From: Hemibagrus wyckioides
Lineage: Eukaryota > Chordata > Actinopteri > Siluriformes > Bagridae
Assembly (NCBI RefSeq): GCF_019097595.1
Contig: NC_080732.1
Location: 8,528,405 to 8,592,404, forward strand
Reading direction: 5' to 3'
DNA: 64,000 bases
Made by a program: the position numbers and the translations under genes. Within the stretch, counting starts at the first letter, position 1, and each line of letters starts with the position of its first letter. Positions 50,943-61,861 of the stretch are shown here, piece after piece. The notes under the pieces are model-generated. The model did no database searches and was not told where the DNA came from. It saw only the letters and a program-made list of their open reading frames with translations.

Positions 50943-52530
50943 GAATTTTGTGTGAGTTCAGAATGGACTAATATGGCATAAGATATATGAAGCATGTATG
51001 AAGTGAGATGGCATGATGAACTCCTATACAGCGGTCATCTTTAAATTTAGATTTTGGGAATTTTTCTTTGCTTCTGCTTTGCCTTTTAACTCAGCAAACG
51101 GATGATATTTGAGGACGTCTCTTCTGAAACTACTGCTGGATGAGATAACCTGATAAGCAAAATGAATTATGCAGCATGCAGTAATATAACCTCTGAATGG
51201 CATCACCCCAGAAGGCCCACAGCCAATGAAGTCCTGTTTTTAAAAAAGATGCATCCTCTCTGAGGAAAACAGCCATGATAACATCTAGCTGACATCTTGA
51301 AAGCTACATCATACTGGAGTGGAGAATTTTTCAGTGTTTATTTCCCTTCCACTGATTGCAGACGTAAAGCAATAGAAGCAATCATTTATGTCACTGATTC
51401 AAAAATACCTCACAGGACAGTTTGACACAAAATTCATCTTTGCCTTTAAGCAACATAAAAAAAACCCCAAACAAATTCATTCAAAGCTTACGAAGACAAA
51501 CACACCAAGACTAGAATACAAGACAAGCTGTATTCACTTAGTATAAGTTGATAGAAAATGATAGATGCACAGATGTGTCTGTGTCTATTGAAATTTCATC
51601 ATGTCTGTTTTTCATTGTTAAGGCACTAGCATTTGTTTGTTTCACCCACACATATAACAAAAAAGATTTACCACCTCTCCTGCTGCCTCCATATAGCCTC
51701 AACCTCATATGGTCCACCCACGGGAGCATGTCTTTTGTACCCTTTTCTGACCATAACCTTCAGGATCTTGACAGTTGAAATCTGATTGGCTCTCAACACT
51801 ACCTTGTGCCACCTTCCAGTGAATAGAAACCAAACAAACTTTCAAACACTGTGAGTTTTCAGTACAGAATATAGTCACAGGACTGTAAACAGTTCAATCT
51901 TTGGTTATCAGATTTTTTTTTGTTTTGTGAAGCTATTAGTAGTGAATTAAAGGCTGATGAGTGTTTGGAGTGGGCTGCAGGAAAAGCTCTGTTGTTGGTC
52001 ATCTGCCATGTCAGTAAAATTGTCTCTTTCTGTTAAGGCAGCAGTTCTTGGCCCAGTTTGAGACGAAACATACTGTGCTTCTGTGGGGAAGATCTGGCTT
52101 GTTAAATTAACTTCTGCATAACATTTCCTACAAAATCAAACTAGCTTAATTGCAAATTGTATTATGTGAACAACACGCTTGTTTAATTGTTTGTTTGATT
52201 TTGACAGAAAATTGAATGACTTTTCTGATATACTTAATAGCCTGTAGCTTCATATGGGCATGGTACATGAACTGCATTCCTAGTTTTATCATATAACATC
52301 AATTAAGATACTAAAAACCATGAATCATATGGTAACATATTTATTGTAGCAGTCTGGCAAGCTCACACCGTGTCATGTGTGGCTGGGGTGCGGCTGAGGG
52401 GACGCGTACACTGAAGCTGGAATGATCATCAGAATGAGAGATGTGTGACAGCTGGAGCCTGAGGGGAACTTGTCTTCCATCAATCACTCACCCACCACCT
52501 GCCATAGCTCCCAAACACACTCAGTCTTTG
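50943..52530. other. intergenic DNA, no gene seen
   Basis: AT-rich. The part at 52350-52500 is balanced and repeat-free, with CCATCAATCA and GACAGCTGG words. It is a candidate regulatory element only. Confidence 0.4.
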
Positions 52531-52586
52531 TATGTGTGTGTGTGTGTGTGTGTGTGTGGGTGTGGGTGGGTGGGTGGGTGTGTGTG
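52531..52586. repeat. (GT)n microsatellite grading into GGGT
   Basis: GT run, then GGGT and GTGTGTG. The G runs might form a quadruplex. Confidence 0.95.
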
Positions 52587-52729
52587 AATTTGGTCACAAG
52601 GAGACAATCTACAGTGTGAACACTACTGAGATGGACAAATGGCCAAAACAAATGGACAAATGGCTGTATGGTTAATAGGGTCATGGTGGATCTGAAGCCA
52701 ATACCAAGAATACTGAACACAGAAAGTAT

Positions 52730-52730
<1 letters not shown>

Positions 52731-52820
<90 letters not shown>

Positions 52821-52828
52821 TCAGATAG
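52731..52828. repeat. (ATAG)n = GATA-type microsatellite
   Basis: About 23 units. Third GATA array in 21 kb. Confidence 0.97.
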
Positions 52829-52829
52829 A

Positions 52830-53050
52830 CAATCTTGGATGGGACACCAGTTACACACACACACACACACACACACGTAAAATCATGTAAGCCTATCGGC
52901 TATTCATCTTAGCCCTTCCCTGGGAGGTAGGATAAAAACCACACAGACTCAGGGAGAACATGCACAGAAACTCACACTGATTTTACCCCAAGCTCAGAAT
53001 TGGTCTTTGAGCTCTGAGGTGGCAACCTTAGCTGCTGCTCCATCATAATG
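52830..53050 (-). repeat. SINE, family S1, with internal (CA)n
   Basis: The plus strand reads GATGGGACACCAGTTACACA, then the CAGGGAGAACATGCACAGAA block and a gene-proximal GAGCTCTGAGGTGGCAACC. The CA run is at 52852-52876. Confidence 0.7.
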
Positions 53051-53488
53051 CGCCATCTACTAAGTAACATATAATAAAGAAGCCGTAGTGCTATTAATGA
53101 TTTGTCACAGGCTCATACCATTTAATCACTTAATAATATATAGCTACAGTTAGAGCCTGAGCTGTAATTGTCATCTTCAATGTCCTTAAGCTAACAGGGT
53201 TGAAGTACAATCTGTATTCAAGTGTGCGATCCCCTGATAGCAAATGCTTAGAACATGGAGTTAAGTGAGAGGTAAATATTAGCATTTAAACAAGAGGACT
53301 GCTACTGACATTTCTATATGCATCTCGATTTATATCCTTTACTGAGGATTAAGCTAAATTTGTTTAAATAATAATAATAATAATATTAGAATTGAAAACA
53401 ATTCTAACACAATAATCACAACAGTCATAATAATTTATCTAATTAGTAGTGCAATCTTCATCAGCCTGTCATTTTTTCCCCACAAAAC
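53051..53488. other. intergenic DNA, no gene seen
   Basis: AT-rich, with a short (ATA)n near 53370-53385. Confidence 0.4.
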
Positions 53489-53680
53489 ATGGCAGCTAGT
53501 GTTCTCAAGAAGGCATTTAGAAAATTTCCAAGGTATTTTTTTTTTGTTGAAGCTTACATGTGTTTATACCACAGTACTCAAAAAGTGTCAAAACGTGTTG
53601 ATGAAGTTTCAATAACAGCAGATCTTACAACAGAGGAGCCGCAAGTCAAATCACACACTGGAAAACCTGAGCCCGATTAA
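53489..53680 (+). pseudogene. 63-codon ORF, tentative MICOS apolipoprotein O (MIC26-like) remnant
   Basis: The ORF starts MAASVLKKAF, has a hydrophobic patch broken by a T run, and continues STQKVSKRVDEVSITADLTT. APOO-family proteins of the mitochondrial MICOS complex have a short leader followed by a KVDELSLY-type segment at the same distance. The match is weak and from memory. The frame ends inside a dispersed repeat. AAGGTATTT and ACCACAG (53532, 53570) could also be splice sites. A chance ORF is quite possible. Confidence 0.25.
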
Positions 53681-53890
53681 GTTATCTGAACTTATTTCTC
53701 CTCTTGAATTGTCATTACAAGTTTTGGATATTGAACTCAAGTTTATAAGTTTTAAAAAATAAAACTTGAAGTAATCAATTGAAACAAAGTGAGTTGAAAC
53801 AAAGCTATTCAGGTTGAGTTTACTCACATTTTCGAGGCAGCAGGCAAACTTTCTAGGTTTAAGTGTTTTGAAATATCTTACAGTTCAATG
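53660..53890. repeat. AACTT-rich dispersed fish repeat
   Basis: Has the GTTGAGTTTACTCACATTTT and CGAGGCAGCAGGCAAACTTT blocks after a run of AACTT-type words, as in a common fish MITE-like repeat. A short similar piece (GATTAAGATATGTGAACTTA) is at 40335. Confidence 0.55.
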
Positions 53891-54634
53891 ATATGGTGAA
53901 GTTTTGTGTGGCATTTATGAAGGCAGTTGCATCAGCAAATTGTAAAAGGTAAGTTCAGAGGTAACGATGACAGAACATTTTTGCTCCTTGTTTATTTCTT
54001 TTATTAACTTTAAGAAAGAGAGACTCATTACATGAAACTGTAAAAGGGACAAAAATCCTTTAGCATGATAAACATGCTATAATAGAAAAGTATTTAACAT
54101 TAATCAACATCACACACCATCATGTTTTATTCACCTATTTATATTTGAAGGTAACCAATATGGTTGTAGCAAAATAACAGACTACATTAACATGTCTTGT
54201 TTTAATAAACATTTCATTTAAGTAGTCTAAAACTTTTACCAAACCCACCTCTCATAAAATGATATGTACTCAGCATTGTTTGAGGTTTGTATGAGTACTT
54301 GGTGTTCATATTAGTCTTACAGAAATGTTCTATGTGCACCAGTAGCAGGTAAACTCACAGTACATGTTAACTTTAACATTTCACAGGAACAAGAAAATAA
54401 ACGATTTGTTTATACTGCCTGATTATGAAAAGACTGCAAGTTTCTCTGGAGTATAACTCAGCTCAGGATTTCCTGACTCATCTGCCCTTCACTGTCCTCA
54501 TCTGCGATGCTAATTCTAAAATGGCTGCTGTCCCAGATCACACAAACACCCCCACCCCCCACCCCCCCGATGCCCAGCTGGGTTTGTAATGGCCTTCCAT
54601 CTCAGTGGCCATAGCTAAAGCGAAACCAGTTATC

Positions 54635-54667
<33 letters not shown>

Positions 54668-54901
54668 AGTGTTGTATAAATAACTTATGACTAGCAAATC
54701 TTGCTAATGTAATGCCCACTACTACATCTCTGGGAAAGTTCATTTCATCATTGTCCGATAACATAAAACATTTAACTTAATATTTTGCTAGCAATGACTA
54801 TGTTGCTTGCTAGGTGGCAAACAAATGTTGCTTAAGTGTATGTGTTATCATTTCAACCCACTTCACACTGCCACCCCAATAAAGACCCAATGACCTTTAC
54901 A
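53891..54901. other. intergenic DNA, no gene seen
   Basis: Contains a C-rich stretch at 54548-54570 and (ATT)n at 54635-54667. No coding evidence. Confidence 0.4.
54635..54667. repeat. (ATT)n microsatellite
   Basis: 11 units. Confidence 0.95.
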
Positions 54902-55051
54902 CTAGGCTCTACTGTTTAGTGTGTGAATTTTAGAAGGGTAGTAATGTCTCAAATGGAACACTAAATTATTTTTACAAACTTCTGCAAGCCATTTTCCAGT
55001 CGATTCAAAGACATTTAACGATATCTTGTCTACCGGAGTCTCGTCGGCCAT
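54902..55051 (-). CDS. possible short CDS or first exon, 49 codons, unrecognised
   Basis: The ATG (55051-55049) lies in AGAAGATGGCC, a strong Kozak context. The protein starts MADETPVDKISLNVFESTGK and ends TLNSRA. An upstream in-frame ATG adds MLDEK. A GC box (GGGGCGGGGC on the minus strand, about 55078-55088) lies just upstream, and six CpGs fall within about 90 bases of a CpG-poor region. I recognise no domain. It could be a real small gene, a first exon or the promoter of an old mobile element. Confidence 0.3.
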   Translation of the reverse strand: MADETPVDKISLNVFESTGKWLAEVCKNNLVFHLRHYYPSKIHTLNSRA

Positions 55052-55077
55052 CTTCTCATCCAGCATCAACACCTGAT

Positions 55078-55088
55078 AGCCCCGCCCC
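55078..55088 (-). promoter_or_regulatory. GC box (Sp1-like)
   Basis: GGGGCGGGGC on the minus strand, 27 bases upstream of the strong-Kozak ATG. Confidence 0.45.
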
Positions 55089-55099
55089 TTTCCCACTAC

Positions 55100-57345
55100 G
55101 CAAGCAAAGTGTCCAACATTCCACAGTTTGTGTTTTTCAGTTGAATAAGTTCATCATCCAGGACTTCTTATATTTCTTTCCAGCGTGAACACACTACTCA
55201 TACTATTTATACTACAAATGATAAAGGTTTTGGTGTCCTACCTGACCACTAGACTTATACAAGTTACAGTTATGTCACACAGACCTGCCCATTTCCTTCT
55301 ACATAACATATTATTAGTCTTCGGATTTCAACTATATAACCATTTTGAAGCAACAGCGACGCATCGTCAGGGTTGTAAAGCAAAGATGTTTGCTTAGTCT
55401 GTAGTCTTCAGACCTGCTTTCTCTCCACTGTGATTATCGTCAGAGTAGAAGATTGTATTTAATCAAAATGTTGAGATATTGATTCAGTGGAAAAGAAACA
55501 AATATTGACCTTTCTCAAGTGCGAATGGGGATTTTGACATTTACAGCAGTGCAAACATCAGGAACTTGAAAACACTATGAGAAGCTCGGTACATGCATGT
55601 GTACACTGTAGTACATTATAAACCAGGTATATTTGCTGTTCTGAGTACATATGACTCTATTTTTATTTCTTAAGAATATTTGAAAAGTCAGACGTCTTAA
55701 CTGCAGCTTGTCATATGCAAATGATGTTGACTCTTCTGAGATATTTCTTGCTAGTTATCTTGGAGAATATGCAGTTTATACTCCTGACTCAGTGTGGAAG
55801 GTTTTCTGGGTCAGCAATCTCTGTCAGATAAGATTTAACATATTTTGAGTCTTAGTTGACAGCCATTACTTTTGGTCTGTTTGAAAGGGAATGTTTCATG
55901 TTTTGTTGTGCAAAGCTGCAGTTGGGAAAAAAAATAAATCTAACATGAAAAACAAACCTAAACAAGAGTTCTTTCTTTGTGTTTGTTGCTGCAATCGTTT
56001 TTGTGTTAATTGTGGAAATGATTCAAAATATATACGCTTTTTAATAACTTTAAACTCACATCATTCTCTTGCTCCCTGTAAATAATTTAATACCAGCATG
56101 TGTCAAATATTACAGAACTGCCCTTGGTGATATATAAATTATATATTTGTATGAGCAAGAAAACATGTTTGTACATATTCTCAGTGGTAAATAATTAAGA
56201 TTTAAGCATTTAATGAGTAGATTTAGCGAACACAAAAGGAAGACTTTGTGAGTTCTATACATGTTCTATCTGTGTGGTCCTGGTGTTTATCTGCTGTTTA
56301 TGGAACAATTTACCACACACACATACACACAAAAACACACACAGATGGAATCTGCTTCTTCGGTTTCAGTCCAAACAACAAAAACAAACTTGGACTGTCC
56401 ATCTCTTTTTAATCAAATCCACCCAGTGAGAAATGCATGTTCTTTCCAGACTTTTTTCATTAAGTAATATCCGGTAGTGTGAAATCACTCTATTATTCAG
56501 CCAGTTTCCTGTTTAATGGTTCTGACACTGCATAAACAATGCGGTTATTCAGAGAATTGGCTTTCTTCAGAAATGGCAAATTAATTAAAGAACTTTTCTG
56601 AAAACATAGCGAGACAGCCTTCCTTTTGTAAACATGAAACAAATGCGCAAATCGAGGCTCGGATTTGTACTTCTCACATTGTTCTATTATACACGATAGC
56701 AAGCCAAAATATGAGCATTATCTTTCACAGACATTCTGATTTTGATTACGGAACTATTATGAAAGTTAAGTGAACTTACAAATGTACACACATGGTCTTT
56801 AGATATTTCACATGAATATCTTTCAGATATTTGATGTGACTTTTTTTTTTTACATGCTTATTTTCAAATGAAATTTTTCAAATGTGATTTTAATAATTAC
56901 ATTTTTTTTAATAATTACATTTTCTTTTCACATATGATTGTTTTTCACAATTGATTTATTTTGTACAGCATTTTTTTTTTACTATTTATTCATTTATATT
57001 TATATTTTTACACTATTCCTTTATTTAACATGTGTTTTTTTTTTAAGATTCATTTATTTTCACGTGACTCGGCAATGGTTTATTTACATGATTTTTTATT
57101 TTTTTACATGTGACATGAAAAAAAAAGGAAAACACCCTTTGAATATATCTGCAGCATATAAATTACACCTGGCTTATAAGTTAGATAAGAGGAGAACAAC
57201 CAGACTGAATTGAACAGGCAGGAAGTCTATAATACATCAAATAAGCACTTTTTCTAACCATGCTGAGCAGAAAAGCAACTCAGAAAGCACAAACAGGACA
57301 GGAAAGATTGGAAATAGACTAGATGATTTTCAACTCTACGCTTTG
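55100..57345. other. intergenic DNA, no gene seen
   Basis: Very AT-rich, with T runs at 56838-57110. The short ORFs are not supported. Confidence 0.45.
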
Positions 57346-57475
57346 GGTGAGTCTGTGCTCATGATTCCTGTTCTTGGCTGACAGGAGTGCGGGAGTGGAA
57401 CATGATGTGATCTTTTGCTGATGAAGCCCATCTACCTCAAGAAGCAATGTATTGTACATGTTGAGATGCTTTTCT
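57346..57475 (+). repeat. fragment of a common fish DNA-transposon-like repeat (5' half)
   Basis: Contains TTCTTGGCTGACAGGAGTGC, GGAACATGATGTGATCTTTTG, GCCCATCTACCTCAAGAAGC and GTTGAGATGCTTTTCT in the order known for this repeat. The 3' half is at 21390-21625. Confidence 0.75.
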
Positions 57476-58009
57476 TTTTGTATAAATAATTTTCACTTGA
57501 GAAATAAGCTTGGAGAACAAGTAAAGCTACATGTATTATATGTGAGTGTGTGTACAGAACTAAGAGCAAACAAGTCCTTATGAGAACAGACACTCAAACC
57601 ATGTGGCATTGTGTAGAGATTCTAGCCACTTTGTCAACCCAGCTTGCTTAACACCCTTCTTCTCTATTAATTAGCTGTCATTTACAATGGTGTAGAGAGG
57701 CAAACGCATGTCTCACACTTACAGTTCTTTCTGTGCGTGACCTTCTCGGAGTGTGTGTAGGTGTGACCTTCTCGGAGTGTGTGTAGGTGTGTATATGTGT
57801 GTGTATGACTTTTACTGCAGGGTCCAGAAGCCTTCACGTTTAAGCTTCATATTTATTATAAATGTGTAATAGTGCAAAATAAAGTGTGTTGGAGAGGTGA
57901 TGAGCCACTGGAACAGCTTTAGTATGTGTTGACATTGATATAGTCCCTAGAACTGTACTCGAGAGATTTTTTTTATCATAGTGCAGAACTCTGTCTATCA
58001 TGTTGGTCA
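57476..58009. other. intergenic DNA, no gene seen
   Basis: Contains the 26-bp duplication at 57736-57788. Otherwise nothing recognised. Confidence 0.4.
57736..57788. repeat. 26-bp tandem duplication
   Basis: TGACCTTCTCGGAGTGTGTG followed by TAGG occurs twice, starting at 57738 and 57764, with no mismatch. Confidence 0.9.
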
Positions 58010-58550
58010 AAAGCCAAATTTCACACTATGTGGACACCTGAGCATCATAGCCATGAACCTGAACCTTGAACCTAACATTCCAAAGTTAGACTCACTTTTG
58101 GTGCTATAACATCCTGCACTCTTCTAGGAAGAATTTACGCAAGATTTTGGGACATGTCTGTGAGGATTTGTGTTTATTCATCCGCAAGAGAATTAGTGAG
58201 GTCAGGCACTGATGTTGGACAAGAAGGCTTGGCATACGGTCAACACTTCAATTCTTCCCAGCGGTGTTCAGTAGGGTGTGCAGGCCACTCGAATTCTTCC
58301 ACACCACATACTGGGGTGATGGAGAGGTGACCATATAGTGTATGACTTCATCATTTTCATCCTCAGCAAATCATTTACTGACACCTTGTTCCCTGTGGAT
58401 CGGAGCAGAATCATACTGGAAGAGACCACTCCCATAAGTAAGGAAGCATTTTATCATAGGTTAATGGTGATCAGTCAGAATAATTACCTATTGATTTGGA
58501 ATGACACATGCTTTTAAGAAAACTAATGGACCCAAATCATTCCACCAAAA
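58010..58550 (-). mobile_element. Tc1-like transposon remnant, probably chimeric
   Basis: Begins with CACTATGTGGACACCTGAGC, the terminal repeat also present (inverted) at 38880-38925. The CTGATGTTGGACAAGAAGGC and AGGCCACTCGAATTCTTCCA blocks are the complement of the transposase gene of that family. From about 58380 it switches to the family at 26046-26510 (ACTGGAAGAGACCACTCCCA). Confidence 0.75.
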
Positions 58551-59341
58551 TGTTTGAGAGAGAGAGAGCGAGAGAGAGAAAGCCCAGGTTTTCCATTAAT
58601 TTGACTCGCGTTTGGATGTATGTCCTCATGTTGGTTTTGTAATGCAATGTATACAACCCTGTGCACATCTCCCTCTGTGTTCAATTTATAACTATTCCTC
58701 AGTTCAGTCATTAAAGAAAAAATAAAAGGAAATGGGAAAAAAGGCTTCCCGCCGTTCATCAACCACCTTGCAGACTTTTTCAAATCAAGGTTCAGAGGCA
58801 GGGTGGCAATCTAAGGATCAAATTACATTCAAAAAGCTTTGAGCCCATGCCACAAATAGAGCCAAAATTGCAAAAAACCCAACGCCTATTTCATTTCCTC
58901 TGGCTTGCTTTGGTGTATTATCAATATAACACAGTGTTTCAGATTCATCAAGCTTCAGAGAATTCACCCGCTTTGTCTCCCTCTTTGCCAGTGTTCAGCC
59001 TCGTTCTCCCATGCTGGAATGGCACAGAGCAAATTCAATTTAATTTCTCAGTCTGAATAACGCCATTTGAATTGTGTGTAGCACAAAGATGAATGCGCTC
59101 TGTTCGAGTGTGGTGTTGAGAGAGAAAACGAAGGAGAAATGAACTGTGATGCCAAAAGCTTTAGTCATGTTGAGTTCATATCTGCAGAGAATTTGCTTCT
59201 GGTGCATGTGATCAGTCACATATATCACCACTGGGCATGAGCATGAGGGTCATTTTACAGTTCACAAAGTGTTCGCTTTCTGGATGAGTTCTTTAAATGA
59301 AGGACAAAGAAGAAAAGGAAGAAGAAGATATCAGAGAGAAA

Positions 59342-59379
<38 letters not shown>

Positions 59380-61861
59380 TGAGGAAGAGAGAGAGTTAAT
59401 AACAGAGTAGAGCTGTGATGAACATTAAACATTCAGTTCATTCAGGCAAAATAACGAAATAACTAAGCAAGCCAAGGCACAATTTATTTTACAGTGAGAA
59501 CAATTCTATGAAAGAAATTATTAGGTTTTATTTTATAATATAAGCCAATAGTTAATGCTATACATTTAGTTCAGCTTATTACTCACTGTTAAAAGCACAT
59601 TATCATTGTATCTAGTAATGACTATCGATTTAATAAATACACTATCACTAATAGTAGGTAAGAGGATGAGGAATTTATTCCAGACTAACAAACAAACAAA
59701 ACCTTTTATATGCACATTTCTAAATGTTCTAGCATTTTAAAGCCTGGTAAATTCTATTAAAGACATAACTATTTCCTTTGATAAAGAGGGGCAAAATAAC
59801 ATTTATAGATCATTAGAATTATTTTTTTCTTATTCACTCTTTTTTATTGGTGTTGTCTTTAGTTTATTACATCAGCTGGATTTATTGTAACCTTTAATTT
59901 GATTATTTAATATTATCATGACAAGTAAATCCCCTGCTTACTTTTACACACTAATCAATTTATGGAAAAATAATAAGTTTATATGAATGATAGTTTATCA
60001 AATTAAATTTTATTGTGCAATATAAAATGAATCATTTATATCAGTTTCTGTGTCTTATCAACAGAGCTGCAGAATACAATGAGCAGCAGCCTCATTGTCA
60101 CGCTTGACTCAACTGTTCTTACGCCTATGTTGAAATAATTGCTGATTAATTCGGTGAGTTGATCTGCCGGCAAAATTTCCTGCTTTTTGATACCCATTTA
60201 AATATTTCTATCTCCACAGTGTCAGCAATGGCTTGTGTATATAACACATAATTTGACAGCAACTACACAATTTTATTTGTATAGTTTGATTTACTGGTGT
60301 TATTTATTAGCCCATTTTACTATTACTCTAATGTTGTTTGCTTATCGATAACTTAATGCAAACATGACATACACTCCACAAGCACTTAGTGAGAAAGCTA
60401 GTCATTAAAATGTCTTTAGGGAGACTGCATTTGTTAAACTGCCCTTTTGAAACTTAATTACTGAATGTGATCTTTGCAGAAATCCTAGGAAAACTAGCTG
60501 AGTTGCTTTCTGGTCATGCTTCATAGCTCAGTGCTCTGCATTGTATAGCAGCATTGCTTTTTGGAATGTTGATCATTAAACACTGATGGAATGAAAAAAG
60601 ATATTGTTCACTTATGTTTAGATTATTGAGCATTTTTCTCCTAATAAATGCAGTGATAGCTGTTCTGGCAATGTCCATCTCAGAGGAATCACAAACATAT
60701 GGCATAAACTAAGAAATGACAAGCAGAACCAATAATCAATTTTGTATTTTAACATAAATATGTTCAGTCTGTCAGGATTAGTATAATCGTCATGAAATAT
60801 CATGAAGGCCAGTGTAACTGAACACAATTTTTCATAGAAGAGGAGTGAAACAGAAGAAATAAATCCAATCCCATTATTATTTGGTCACAGCCAGCGACCC
60901 TCTGTTCCAGCTTCATAGCCACTCATGTAGAAATAACAAAAGAAAACAACAGATGTGCACTCACTTCATCAAGCCGTGGCCTAGTCCTTGTTCAGAAAAG
61001 CATTAGGATTAATAAAGTTCACTAAGTGTTCATTTTGTATCAATTTAGGATGTGCAATCCTTTGAGCGTGTTAACAAGCAAGACTTGCAAGCATGAATAA
61101 TTGAGCATTTATACACACGGCACAGTTCAGATGATTAATCAACAGCTCTACGACATGGGGATTAGAAGCAAAGGACTGAAGCTTGACGCATACATCTTTA
61201 GAAGCTTTACCGTGAAACAGAATTTCAGTAAACCCATGACAATAACTTAATCTCTAGATGCTGGAGGACCTTATTAATTTTACCACATGCCATATCACTA
61301 TTTAATGCTTAGTTCTGACTGTATATGGCAAACCTGACACATGATCATGCAAAATGGCTAAATAATAAACAATAAATAGATAATTAACAGCAACAATATT
61401 TAATTGTTTAATTGGAATTTTTGTTGTCTTACAACCATGGGAAAACTGAGTTTCTGTGGTCAAGATAACTGGAAGTAGAATATTTCAGAGCCAATACTTT
61501 GGAACAGCATTTGTAAATGCAGAGTAGCAACTTTGCATGCTTCCTGGTCTCAGGGGTGTCTTTCAGTCCATATTCCTAGACATGATTGGCTGCTTCTGTA
61601 GATGCCAGTGATGATGGGCAGCCTGCTCATCCAATGGCAGAACCATAATGAGCAAGCGATAGCAAGAGGGAAGAGAGAATACAAGAGCGACAAATACAAG
61701 AGAAGTGTGAGAGAAGGCAAAAAAAACAAAAAAACAACAACCACAAATTCTCCAGCTATATCTGGGCATGTAACAGTAATGTTGTTGTCTAGTCAAGTAA
61801 GTAAAGTTTAAGACAGTAAGAAAAGAAGAGGTGAATAAGTAGCCTTTATTTGAATAAGTAG
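58551..61861. other. intergenic DNA, no gene seen
   Basis: Contains short GA runs at 58556-58580 and 59344-59395. The parts at 60060-60210 and 61040-61210 are balanced and repeat-free and might be conserved elements. A direct duplication of GAATAAGTAGCCTTTATTT lies at 61832-61871, where the LTR element begins. Confidence 0.4.
59344..59395. repeat. (GA)n microsatellite
   Basis: GA run of about 32 bases followed by interrupted units. Confidence 0.95.
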
